From: Bacteroides sp.
GTDB taxonomy: Bacteria > Bacteroidota > Bacteroidia > Bacteroidales > Muribaculaceae
NCBI GenBank assembly: GCA_014802425.1
Contig: JAAVCH010000008.1
Span: forward strand, 5,710-69,709
Reading direction: 5' to 3'
DNA length: 64,000 nucleotides
Part shown: positions 51,747-59,608 of the stretch, one piece after another
Layout: the number at the start of each line of letters is the position of its first letter
How positions within the stretch are numbered: position 1 is the stretch's first letter
Position numbers and translations under genes: made by a program
Notes under the pieces: model-generated
The model's database searches: none
Seen by the model: only the letters and a program-made list of their open reading frames with translations
What the model was told of the DNA's origin: nothing

Positions 51747-51778
51747 CTTAGGGAAAAAGGAGATTTTTGAGGCTTATT

Positions 51779-51835
51779 GTTAACTGAAGTTAACAAACCG
51801 GTAAAACAGGGGGTAAAGTGTTAACTGAAGTTAAA
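51779..51835. promoter_or_regulatory. Pair of GTTAAC-TGAA-GTTAAC elements
   Basis: GTTAACTGAAGTTAAC at 51779-51794 and GTTAACTGAAGTTAAA at 51820-51835. Each is an inverted repeat with a 4-nt spacer, and the copies are 41 bp apart (about four helical turns). They lie after ribH and before the small lipoprotein promoter, as expected of an operator pair. Confidence 0.65.
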
Positions 51836-51895
51836 AAATAAGTCGAAATTTAGATTTTTAACCGAGCGTCCTACGTAAGATTGGAAATAATTATG

Positions 51896-51903
51896 TAAAT
51901 TCG
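51896..51903 (+). promoter_or_regulatory. Putative -7 box of the small lipoprotein gene
   Basis: TAAATTCG has one mismatch to TAnnTTTG and lies 53 nt before the ATG. No TTTG with good spacing. Confidence 0.4.
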
Positions 51904-51955
51904 CAGTGTTTTTGATAGCAAAAGAAATTGTTTTATTATTTTAAATTTTACGGAC

Positions 51956-52165
51956 ATGAAGAAAGTAGTTCTCGCTCTCGCTGTAGTTTTCAGCGTAGCT
52001 CTCGTATCTTGCTCCTCTAAGGACGCCAAGACTTCTGACTCTTGCTGCGGCGACAGCGCCTGCACTGAGGAAGTAGCACCCGTTGCTGACAGCACTGTAG
52101 CTGACTCCGCAGCAGTTGCTCCCGTTGCTGACAGCGCCGTAGCTGACTCCGCTAAGGCTGAGTAA
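51956..52165 (+). CDS. Small Cys- and Ala-rich lipoprotein
   Basis: 69 residues. Lipobox at Cys19 (ALVSC) followed by 'SSKDAKTSDSCCGDSACTEEVAPVADSTVADSAA'. A cysteine cluster (CCGDSAC) precedes two near-identical VAPVADS-VADSA repeats and an acidic end. No recognised family. Codons are unusual for the window, with many GCT (Ala), TCT and GTA, as in highly expressed genes. It is bounded by the paired element upstream and a strong terminator downstream, so it is a well-formed single gene. Possibly an abundant outer-membrane lipoprotein. Confidence 0.7.
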   Translation: MKKVVLALAVVFSVALVSCSSKDAKTSDSCCGDSACTEEVAPVADSTVADSAAVAPVADSAVADSAKAE

Positions 52166-52199
52166 GTCAGATCCTCTACACGAGAGAGATCCAAAACAT

Positions 52200-52243
52200 A
52201 ACCGGCAAATCCTCCATCCGGAGGATCTGCCGGTTTCTTTTTT
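52200..52243 (+). terminator. Terminator of the small lipoprotein gene
   Basis: ACCGGCA-AATCCTCC and GGAGGAT-TGCCGGT form a long hairpin with one mismatch, followed by TTCTTTTTT. Confidence 0.9.
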
Positions 52244-52350
52244 CCATTCCCTTAAGGGTGTTTTTCCATTCCATTTAAGGGTATTTTCCTATTCCATTTA
52301 ATGGCGTTTTCCATTTCTTTAAAGGAGTTTCCATATTTCCTTTAAGGGAG
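52241..52350. repeat. Five degenerate TTTCCATTCC-TTTAAGG repeats, about 22 bp period
   Basis: TTTCC begins at 52241, 52263, 52285, 52308 and 52328, each followed by an ATTCC-like segment and then TTAAGG or a degraded form. The first unit contains the palindrome CCCTTAAGGG. No ORF is present in 52166-52500. Confidence 0.75.
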
Positions 52351-52427
52351 GGATTGGGATGCCCGTGTCCCCCACTCCACCCGCCTTACGGCCCTCTCTT
52401 CACGGCTTTGACCCTATAGGGAACTTA

Positions 52428-52478
52428 TCAAACATAAGGACCGAGCTGAGGATTCCTCAGCTCCGTCCTTATGTTTGA
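52428..52478 (-). terminator. 24-bp inverted repeat downstream of the coiled-coil gene
   Basis: TCAAACATAAGGAC-C-GAGCTGAGG, loop ATT, then CCTCAGCTC-C-GTCCTTATGTTTGA. A near-perfect 24-bp stem with a single mismatch, 22 nt past the minus-strand stop. The T residues lie in the stem, so it is probably a terminator but of unusual length. Confidence 0.65.
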
Positions 52479-52500
52479 GTATATGCGGTGGCGGGGGGAA

Positions 52501-53418
52501 TTACTTCGGCATGTCGAAGTGGCGGGAGGCGAGACGGTTGCCGTCGCAGAAGATTTCCACGAGGTAGTCGCCGGGGGTGAGGGTGGTGTTGACCTGCCAG
52601 TAGATGCTCACGTGCTGCTCGCCGTTGTCGTACTGGATTTCCTTTGCGGCGCTGGAGGCGAGACTCTGGCCGTCGAAGCTGAAGTTCGGTCCGCCGGAGA
52701 GAAGGGTACCGTCGGGGGAGACGATGCGCATGTAGATGGTCTTGTTGCCTGCGGCGGCGGTGTTGTTGGGGCTGATGGTGAACGAGGCTCCGAGCGACTT
52801 GGCCTTAGCCACCTTCTTCTCCACTTTACCCTTCTTGTTGTAGGCCGTAAAGGAGAGGCCGGTGATGGTCAGCTTCTTCGCGCGGGCCACCGTCTGGGTG
52901 AGCTGTTCATTGTCGCGCTGCACCGTGGCCGCCTCCGAGGCCAGCTGTTCGTTGCGCTGAGTGGCCTGCTGGAGTTCCTGGCGGAGTCCTTCGTTCTCCT
53001 CGCCGAGACGCTTGATTTCCTCAAGGTAATGGCGCACGATTTTCTTAAGCGAGGCTATCTCCCCTTCGAGCTGCCGGATGCGGGCGCGGTTCTGCGTGTT
53101 GGATGCCTTTTCGGCACTGAGCTCGCGCAGCAGGCCCTCCACCTTCATACGGGCGGCATTGTACTGCTGCACCAACGAGTCGTTCTTCAGGTAGATCTGC
53201 TGGTCCTCATACTGCGAGAAATCGGCGTTGAGCTGATTGAACTCATTGGTGAGCACCAGCCGGTCGTTGGCCAGTGCGAGCGAGTCGGCTTTGGCCAGGG
53301 CCTCATTGGCCGACTCGGTCTGACGCGCATTGTTGTAGATAAGCACCGACACGAGCGCCACGAGCGCCACGAACACTCCGACGCCTGCGTAAAGTATTAT
53401 CTTCTGGTTTCTATTCAT
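52501..53418 (-). CDS. Membrane-anchored coiled-coil protein with C-terminal beta domain
   Basis: 305 residues. A single membrane segment at about 8-28 (IILYAGVGVFVALVALVSVLIY), a long coiled coil from about 35 to 175 ('QLEGEIASLKKIVRHYLEEIKRLGEENEGLRQELQQATQRNEQLA'), then an Ig-like beta domain ('LTITGLSFTAYNKKGKVEKKVAKAKSLGASFTI', 'GEQHVSIYWQVNTTLTPGDYLVEIFCDGN'). It faces the periplasm by topology. It lies 27 nt behind the MltD-like gene on the same strand, so a cell-envelope role is likely. No family name recognised. Confidence 0.75.
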   Translation of the reverse strand: MNRNQKIILYAGVGVFVALVALVSVLIYNNARQTESANEALAKADSLALANDRLVLTNEFNQLNADFSQYEDQQIYLKNDSLVQQYNAARMKVEGLLRELSAEKASNTQNRARIRQLEGEIASLKKIVRHYLEEIKRLGEENEGLRQELQQATQRNEQLASEAATVQRDNEQLTQTVARAKKLTITGLSFTAYNKKGKVEKKVAKAKSLGASFTISPNNTAAAGNKTIYMRIVSPDGTLLSGGPNFSFDGQSLASSAAKEIQYDNGEQHVSIYWQVNTTLTPGDYLVEIFCDGNRLASRHFDMPK

Positions 53419-53445
53419 CAGTAATATCTGTTACAGCGATTTCCG

Positions 53446-55266
53446 TTATCTCTTCCTTGACTTCTTGGAGCCCGACGACTTCTTTGTCCCTGACTTAGCC
53501 CCCTTCTTGGAGCCGGACTTCGACGATGAAGCCTTGCTGCCCGACGAAGTCTTGGCGGGGATCTTAAGCGTCTTTCCGGCGCGTATGGCGTCCCCCTTCA
53601 GGCCGTTGGCGGCGCGGAGCTGCTCCACGGTGACGCCGTGACGCTTGGCTATGGAGATCAGGTTGTCGCCGTTCTTGATGGTGTAGTCGGTCGGCTTGGC
53701 CGCCTGTGCCTTCTGGGTCTTCTGGGCGGAAGCCTTCTGAGTGGTGGTCTTCTGGGGGGCTGCTTTCTTAGTAGAGGAGGTCGGCTGGGCGGCTGCCGCC
53801 TGCGACTTGGTGGAGCCCGACGAGGCGGGACGGGCGGCCGGCTGCTGTGTGGCGGAGGTCTGCGCCACGGTGGTCTCGATACGGAGCTTCTGGCCCTTGC
53901 GCACGGCGTTGCGGCGCAGGGAGTTCCAGCTGCGGATGTCGCTTACGCGGACGCCGTAGCGCTCGGCGATGTCGTTGATGGTCTCTCCGGCGGCCACGGT
54001 GTGGGTCACGAGGCGTGCCTTGCCCGACATGGCGGGAGCCGGAGCGCGGGGGGCCTGCGTCTCGGGAGCGGGTATATCCTCCACCTCGTCGGAGCGCGAA
54101 GCGAGGAGGGTCTCGTCGTCGGAATCCACGGCGGGCTGCTCGTCGGCACTGACGGCCATCTCGTCGGGGCGGGCGTCGACGCGGCGGGCGTAGCGTGAGG
54201 CCTCATAGCCGCGTATCTCGTCTTCCGACATTATGTAGGCCTGCACCTGCTGGGCGGGGAGGACGAGCATGTATGTGCGGTCGGCCGAGCCGGGGATGAT
54301 GTCGGCACGAAACTGGGGGTTGAGTATCCTCAGCTCCTCCTTGGGGATGTTGAGCACGGCGGCGATCTGGTCGAAGTGGATGCGGGAGGAGACGCCGATG
54401 GTGTCGGTCACGAGCGGGCGCGTCGGCAACACGGCGGAGATATTGTGCTTGTCGTGATAGTTCATCACATAGTTGGCGGCGATGAACATAGGCACGTAGC
54501 CCCGGGTCTCGGGTGAGAGATAGGAGTAGATGCTCCAGAAGTCGTGCTTCTTGGGGTCGCCTCCGGCGCGGCGGAGGGCCTTGTTGACGTTGCCGGGGCC
54601 GCAGTTGTAGGCGGCTATGGCGAGGCTCCAGTCGCCGTAGGTGTCGTAAAGGTCATGGAGCATCCGGGCGGCCTTCTTCGACGACATGTAGGGGTCGCGG
54701 CGCTCGTCGACGAGGGAGTTCACCTCCAGCTCGTAGCCCTTGGCGGCGGCGGGCATGAACTGCCAGAGGCCGGCGGCGCCGGAACGCGACACGGCGTTGG
54801 GGTCGAGGGCCGACTCGATTACGGGAAGGTATTTGAGCTCCAGCGGCAACTGCTCGGCCTCAAGGGCCTGTTCGAAGATGGGCATGTAGTAAGTGGAAAG
54901 ACCCAGCAGGGCGGCCACCATCGGGCGTCCCTTCTCCACATAGCGGTCGATGTAGCTGCGCACGATCTGGTTGTAAGGGAGGTCGATCACCGTCGGCAGG
55001 TCGGCCAGACGGCGGCGCATCTCGTCGTCGGAAGTACTGGGGTTGCCCGCCTGGCGGTAGCGGTCGTCGGTGTCGGTATAGTTCTTCATGTACCATGACT
55101 CAAGCAGCTTGCGGGCATCGGTCTCGAAGCTTTCGGGATAGACGATTGAGTCGTCGGTGATCGACTCCTTGAGGTCGAGCACGCTGGCGCGCTTGGACGC
55201 GGCCTCGGAGGCCGTGGGCATCAGGGCGCTTATGGCGAGTGATAATATGAGAAGGGTCTTTTTCAT
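53446..55266 (-). CDS. MltD-like membrane-bound lytic murein transglycosylase with two LysM domains
   Basis: 606 residues with a signal peptide (MKKTLLILSLAISALMPTASEA). The SLT domain (about 110-260) has 'PLELKYLPVIESALDPNAVSRSGAAGLWQFMPAAAKGYEL' with catalytic Glu in the VIES motif and 'WSLAIAAYNCGPGNVNKALRRAGG'. Two LysM modules follow: 'VTHTVAAGETINDIAERYGVRVSDIRSWNSL' and 'DYTIKNGDNLISIAKRHGVTVEQLRAANGL'. A Ser/Lys/Gly-rich basic tail ends the protein. It cleaves peptidoglycan strands in the periplasm. It sits with DUF5683, parB and parA, a grouping common in Bacteroidales. Confidence 0.93.
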   Translation of the reverse strand: MKKTLLILSLAISALMPTASEAASKRASVLDLKESITDDSIVYPESFETDARKLLESWYMKNYTDTDDRYRQAGNPSTSDDEMRRRLADLPTVIDLPYNQIVRSYIDRYVEKGRPMVAALLGLSTYYMPIFEQALEAEQLPLELKYLPVIESALDPNAVSRSGAAGLWQFMPAAAKGYELEVNSLVDERRDPYMSSKKAARMLHDLYDTYGDWSLAIAAYNCGPGNVNKALRRAGGDPKKHDFWSIYSYLSPETRGYVPMFIAANYVMNYHDKHNISAVLPTRPLVTDTIGVSSRIHFDQIAAVLNIPKEELRILNPQFRADIIPGSADRTYMLVLPAQQVQAYIMSEDEIRGYEASRYARRVDARPDEMAVSADEQPAVDSDDETLLASRSDEVEDIPAPETQAPRAPAPAMSGKARLVTHTVAAGETINDIAERYGVRVSDIRSWNSLRRNAVRKGQKLRIETTVAQTSATQQPAARPASSGSTKSQAAAAQPTSSTKKAAPQKTTTQKASAQKTQKAQAAKPTDYTIKNGDNLISIAKRHGVTVEQLRAANGLKGDAIRAGKTLKIPAKTSSGSKASSSKSGSKKGAKSGTKKSSGSKKSRKR

Positions 55267-55325
55267 TGTGGGAAGATGCTGGAGGAGTTGGGATTGGGTA
55301 TGATGGAGTAGGAGGATTTCCGGGG

Positions 55326-56072
55326 TCAGAATGTCAGGGCCCAGTTGAGCCCCAGGGCCGGACGGCGCCCCGACGGATTGACCATCACGGCCGGGGATAC
55401 GTCCATCGATATGTCGTCGGATATATCGAAATGGGAGAGGGAGGCGTCGACATAGGCGTCGAGCATGCAGAGCAGATAGACGCCCACGCAGGCTATTATG
55501 CAGAGGTCGCGGTTGCGGCGGTAGAAGTCCTTGCGCGATTTGAGGGTCTGCGTGAGCCAGCTCTTGTCGATCGACGATTCGTCGAAGTTGGGGGGGAAGA
55601 AATCGAGATAGGATTTCGTGTCGGGGTCATCGTCCATTATGTCGGAGTAGGCGAGCTGGTAGTCCTGGAACATACGGGCGTTCCAGCTCGTGCCGTAGGC
55701 CAGCGCCATGTAGCCGCCGACGATGATGGGGAGTTTCCAGTAACGCCGGTTGTAGACCTGGCCGAGGCCGGGGAAGAGCGCGCTCATCCACACGGCGCGT
55801 GTGGGGTCGGGGTTGAAGACCTTCCTGCCGTCGAGTCCGTAGGGGGTGTAGTCCGACGATGTCACTACGTTGAGGGGCTCGTCGGCGGGGACGGAAGGTA
55901 TGGAGTCGGCCACGGCTCCCGCGCCGGGACGCCCCACGAGCATCTCGGCGTCGAGATACACCTCCTGCATTCCCGTGGAGACGGAGTCGGGGCGCGCGAC
56001 GGCGCCGCGCGCCGCCACGAAGCTTCCGAAGAGGGTCAGGAGAATGAAGAGTATGAAGTGACGTAGACTCAT
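55326..56072 (-). CDS. DUF5683 membrane protein
   Basis: 248 residues. Signal-like start (FILFILLTLFGSFVAARGA), then the DUF5683 core: 'PDPTRAVWMSALFPGLGQVYNRRYWKLPIIVGGYMALAYGTSWNARMFQDYQLAYSDIM', with a further membrane segment 'CIIACVGVYLLCMLDAYVDASL' near the end. The 'FPGLGQ.YN..Y.K.P' motif defines the family. Function unknown. Its start overlaps the parB stop by 4 nt, so the genes are coupled. Confidence 0.88.
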   Translation of the reverse strand: MSLRHFILFILLTLFGSFVAARGAVARPDSVSTGMQEVYLDAEMLVGRPGAGAVADSIPSVPADEPLNVVTSSDYTPYGLDGRKVFNPDPTRAVWMSALFPGLGQVYNRRYWKLPIIVGGYMALAYGTSWNARMFQDYQLAYSDIMDDDPDTKSYLDFFPPNFDESSIDKSWLTQTLKSRKDFYRRNRDLCIIACVGVYLLCMLDAYVDASLSHFDISDDISMDVSPAVMVNPSGRRPALGLNWALTF

Positions 56073-56977
56073 CTGAGACGCTGGAAAAGTGCCACAAGCT
56101 GCTGGAGCTGCTCGTCGGAGTCAAACTTAAGGGTGATCGAGCCGCGGCCGTCGTCGCCGCGCTTGAACCGGACGGGGGTCGGGAACACATCCTTCATCTC
56201 GTTGGTGAAGAACTCCTGCTCGCGCGAAGGGGGCGGCGGAGCGAGGAGCGCGACCGGGACTTCGGCCTCCTCGGCCTCTTCGGCGGCGTGGAGGGAGTTG
56301 TTGGCCTGACGGGCGAGTTCCTCCACACGCCTCACGCTCAGTCCCTCCTCAAGTATGAGGTTGTAGAGGCGGAGCTGCTCCTTATGGTCCTCCACGGCGA
56401 GGAGCGCGCGGGCGTGGCCCATGTCGAGCTTGCGGTCGCGCAGGCCGAGCTGTATCTCGGCGGGGAGGTTGAGGAGGCGCAGGTGGTTGGCGATTGTGGC
56501 GCGCTTCTTTCCGAGGCGTGCCGAGAGGCGTTCCTGAGTGAGGTTGTATGTGTCGATGAGCTTACGGAATCCGAGGGCCACTTCTATGGCGTTGAGGTCC
56601 TGGCGCTGGATGTTCTCGATGAGGGCCATCTCGGTGATTTCGGAGTCGGTGGCCGTGCGCACGTAGGCGGGGACTGTGGTGAGGCCGGCCATGCCGGCGG
56701 CGCGCCAGCGGCGTTCGCCGGCGATGATCTCGTAGCGCCCGTCGGCCTTGAGGCGCAGGGCGAGAGGCTGGATTATGCCGAGCTCGCGGATGCTGACTGC
56801 GAGTTCCTGAAGCGTCTCCTCCTCGAAGGTGGAGCGCGGCTGATAGGGGTTGGCGTCGATGCGCGAGAGCTCGATCTCGCTGATGGCCGATGAGCCGCCG
56901 GGCTCGATGGCCGTCATCGTGATAAGAGAGTCGAGGCCTCGGCCGAGGGCGTTGCGCTTATGTGTGGGTTGACTCAT
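56069..56977 (-). CDS. parB: Chromosome partitioning protein ParB
   Basis: 302 residues. 'ALGRGLDSLI' near the start is typical of chromosomal ParB. The CTP-binding domain has 'QPRSTFEEETLQELAVSIRELGIIQPLALR', 'YEIIAGERRWRAAGMAG' (GERRxRA CTP motif) and 'EMALIENIQRQDLNAIEVALGFRKLI'; the HTH follows ('LTQERLSARLGKKRATIANHLRLLNLP'). It binds parS near the origin and spreads as a CTP-dependent clamp. It starts 11 nt behind parA. I did not see a parS site by eye. Confidence 0.95.
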   Translation of the reverse strand: MSQPTHKRNALGRGLDSLITMTAIEPGGSSAISEIELSRIDANPYQPRSTFEEETLQELAVSIRELGIIQPLALRLKADGRYEIIAGERRWRAAGMAGLTTVPAYVRTATDSEITEMALIENIQRQDLNAIEVALGFRKLIDTYNLTQERLSARLGKKRATIANHLRLLNLPAEIQLGLRDRKLDMGHARALLAVEDHKEQLRLYNLILEEGLSVRRVEELARQANNSLHAAEEAEEAEVPVALLAPPPPSREQEFFTNEMKDVFPTPVRFKRGDDGRGSITLKFDSDEQLQQLVALFQRLR

Positions 56978-56988
56978 GCGTAGGTGTT

Positions 56989-57768
56989 TTAATTTTGGGC
57001 GCGCTTACGGTGGCGCTGGATAAGCTCGCGGGCAAGCTGGATGTAGGCTATGGCCCCGCGGCTGTCGGGGTCGTAGAGCATGACGGGCATGCCGTGGCTC
57101 GGCGACTCGGAGAGCTTGATGTTGCGCGGGATGACGGTCTTGAACACCATGTCGCCGAAATGCCCCTTCAGCTCCTCGTAGATCTGGTTGGCGAGGCGCA
57201 GGCGGGCGTCGTACATGGTGAGCAGGAAGCCTTCGATCTCAAGCGTGGGCTTGAGGCGCGACTTGATGATGCGTATCGTGTTGAGGAGCTGCGATATACC
57301 TTCCAGGGCGAAGTATTCGGCCTGCACGGGGATTATCACCGAGTCGGCGGCCGTGAGGGCGTTGACGGTGATGATGCCCAGCGAGGGGGAGCAGTCGATG
57401 AGTATGTAGTCGTAGTCGTCCTTTACGGAGTCGAGCACGCGGGCCAGGACACGGTCGCGGTCGGGGCGGTTCATCATCTCGACCTCGGCTCCCACCAGGT
57501 CGATGCGGGAGGCTATGAGGCTGAGCCCCTCTATCGGAGTGGGGCACACGGCGTCGGCCGCCGGATATGCGTCGACCATGCAGTCGTAGATGCTTGCCTC
57601 GCAGGCGGCCGGGTCGATTCCCAGGCCGCTCGTGGCGTTGGCCTGGGGGTCAGCGTCCACAAGAAGCACCTTTTTCCCCTCGGAGGCAAGCGAGGTGCCG
57701 AGATTGAAGGCTGTGGTGGTCTTGCCCACTCCCCCCTTCTGGTTGGCTATTGCTATTGTTTTTCCCAT
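56989..57768 (-). CDS. parA: Chromosome partitioning ATPase ParA/Soj
   Basis: 259 residues. The deviant Walker A 'IANQKGGVGKTTTAFNLGTSLA' at the N-terminus, 'VLLVDADPQANATSGLG' (Walker A' / B) and 'DYILIDCSPSLGIITVNALTAADSVIIPVQAEYFALEG' identify ParA/Soj. It lacks the N-terminal HTH of plasmid type Ia ParA, so it is the chromosomal type. It works with ParB in moving the origin region. Head of a parA-parB-DUF5683-mltD run. Confidence 0.96.
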   Translation of the reverse strand: MGKTIAIANQKGGVGKTTTAFNLGTSLASEGKKVLLVDADPQANATSGLGIDPAACEASIYDCMVDAYPAADAVCPTPIEGLSLIASRIDLVGAEVEMMNRPDRDRVLARVLDSVKDDYDYILIDCSPSLGIITVNALTAADSVIIPVQAEYFALEGISQLLNTIRIIKSRLKPTLEIEGFLLTMYDARLRLANQIYEELKGHFGDMVFKTVIPRNIKLSESPSHGMPVMLYDPDSRGAIAYIQLARELIQRHRKRAQN

Positions 57769-57917
57769 ATTCGTAAGTTTCCCGTAAGCAGGCGAGCCCT
57801 GCCTGAATCCTTTCGTAGGAATTATCCTATCCGAAATTAAAAATGCAAAATAACAAAGATTCGCCGAATTATCAAAAATTTCCCAAAGGGAATACCGCGC
57901 CGAATCCTTAAAATCTC

Positions 57918-59336
57918 TTAACGGCCCTCTGACACCCCTACAATAAGGGGACCGGCTTCAAGACGCCGCACGGCGCGGCTGAAGCTTATCCGGTAGAGCA
58001 CGGCCACGCTCACGAGGGCTATCGAGAAGCTGTAGTAGACCCCTACGTTGCCCATGCCGGCCCATTGGGCCAGGGCCATTATGGCGGGGACGCCGACGGC
58101 GATGTAGCTTATCAGGGCCGACCACATCAGGGGGCGCACGATGCCGGTGCCGCGGAGGGCGTTGGCATAGGTGAGCTGCACGGCGTCGCCATACTGGTAG
58201 AGGATCAGCGGCAGGAGCAGGGGCACGGCGGCCGCCTGCACCACGGGGTCAGGCGTGAAGAGCCCCACCAGCGGATGGAAGAAGAGCCAGAAGCCGAGCG
58301 AGGCGAGGGTGGCGAGCAGGAGGGTGATGTGGAGCCCCGCGACGGTGATGCGGCGCACGCCCCGCCAGTCGGCCAGGCCGACATAGTTGGCCACCCGGAT
58401 TGAAGTGGCCACTCCGAATCCCATATAGACCATGAAGCCGAGCTGCGCCACAACATTCACCACCTGGTAGGAGGCCAGCTGGATCTTGCCGAACCACCCG
58501 CTGACCACTCCGCCGAAGCTCCAGAGGAAGCATTCGATGCCGCTCTGGATCATTATGGGCCATGACGTGGTCCACACCGTGCGGCAGCGCCGACGGTGCT
58601 CCGCGCCCCGGGCCATGCGCCAGCCGTCCATGTATTTCCGGCGGCTGCGGCTGCAGAGGTAGATGGCCACTATGCCCGCCACGCACACCAGCCGGGCGAG
58701 GAGGGTGCTGAGTCCGGCTCCGGTCAGCCCGAGGCGCGGGAATCCCAGCTCGCCGCCGATCAGGAGCCAGTTGCCGATGATGTTCAGCACGTTGGAGGCG
58801 ATTATGAGCCACATGGGGGTGGCCGTGTCGGTGCATCCGTTGGAGGTCTGCTGGAAAGCGTTGAACACAGCCATCGGCACGAGGCTCGCAAGCACTATCA
58901 GATAGTAGGGACGGGCCAGCGGCAGAAGGGCCGGATCCTGACCGAGGCGGTCGATGAAGAAGTAGAGTATCCCGAGCAGTACGGTGAATCCTACCGAGAG
59001 AGCGGCGTTGACCGCCACGCCGGCCTTGAGCATCCCCCCTACCCCGGAAGAGTCGCCCCGGCTGAAGAGGCTCCCCACGAGCGGCGTCAGCCCGGCCGCG
59101 AAGCCGAACTGCATCACTATGGCCACCATGAAGATGGAGTTGACGAAGGCTGAGGCCGCCAGCTCGGGGGTGCCGCAGCGGGCCACCATCATCGTATCGG
59201 CGAACGACACGACTATAATCCCCAGCTGGGTGATCATCACCGGCAGTCCGAGGCGAAGAAGGTTCTTGTATTCCGGCAGATATCCGGCAAAGGGGCGCAG
59301 GGGCGCCCCGAGGCGGCTGAAACCTCTGAAAATCAT
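57918..59336 (-). CDS. MATE-family multidrug/metabolite exporter
   Basis: About 472 residues from the ATG at 59336 (MIFRGFSRLG); ATG 59378 and GTG 59402 are alternatives. A GAACTTTG box at 59380-59387 suggests transcription begins just past 59378, which favours the inner ATG. Twelve membrane segments in two halves: 'LRLGLPVMITQLGIIVVSFADTMMVARCGTPELAASAFVNSIFMV' and the related 'TSWPIMIQSGIECFLWSFGGVVSGWFGKIQLASYQVV', both with the MATE motifs. It exports cationic compounds using Na+ or H+; substrate unknown. Divergent from the tolC-hlyD exporter operon. Confidence 0.88.
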   Translation of the reverse strand: MIFRGFSRLGAPLRPFAGYLPEYKNLLRLGLPVMITQLGIIVVSFADTMMVARCGTPELAASAFVNSIFMVAIVMQFGFAAGLTPLVGSLFSRGDSSGVGGMLKAGVAVNAALSVGFTVLLGILYFFIDRLGQDPALLPLARPYYLIVLASLVPMAVFNAFQQTSNGCTDTATPMWLIIASNVLNIIGNWLLIGGELGFPRLGLTGAGLSTLLARLVCVAGIVAIYLCSRSRRKYMDGWRMARGAEHRRRCRTVWTTSWPIMIQSGIECFLWSFGGVVSGWFGKIQLASYQVVNVVAQLGFMVYMGFGVATSIRVANYVGLADWRGVRRITVAGLHITLLLATLASLGFWLFFHPLVGLFTPDPVVQAAAVPLLLPLILYQYGDAVQLTYANALRGTGIVRPLMWSALISYIAVGVPAIMALAQWAGMGNVGVYYSFSIALVSVAVLYRISFSRAVRRLEAGPLIVGVSEGR

Positions 59337-59608
59337 GACACAGGACGGTTGGACGGGTTGGTTGGCTTGAAATCTCATGCAAAGTTCGTAAAAATAATCC
59401 ACCCCGCCAAATCACCCGCTCCTCCGCTCCGGCGGGCATTCCCGCCGTGACGATGCAGGAAGGGTGGACGCATCCGGGTTAAACAATTTTTCACAATAAT
59501 TTGTAATCTATTATAGGCAGGGACAAAGTGTGGCCCCGACAGGACCGTGACCGCTTCATTTCCGCCCCTGCCGCCCCTATCATCACCAAGATTTTCCTGA
59601 GAATGATC

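Noticed and set aside
55266-57840. parS site near parAB
   Set aside because: No TGTTYCACGTGRAACA-like sequence was seen by eye; a pattern search would be needed to be sure.
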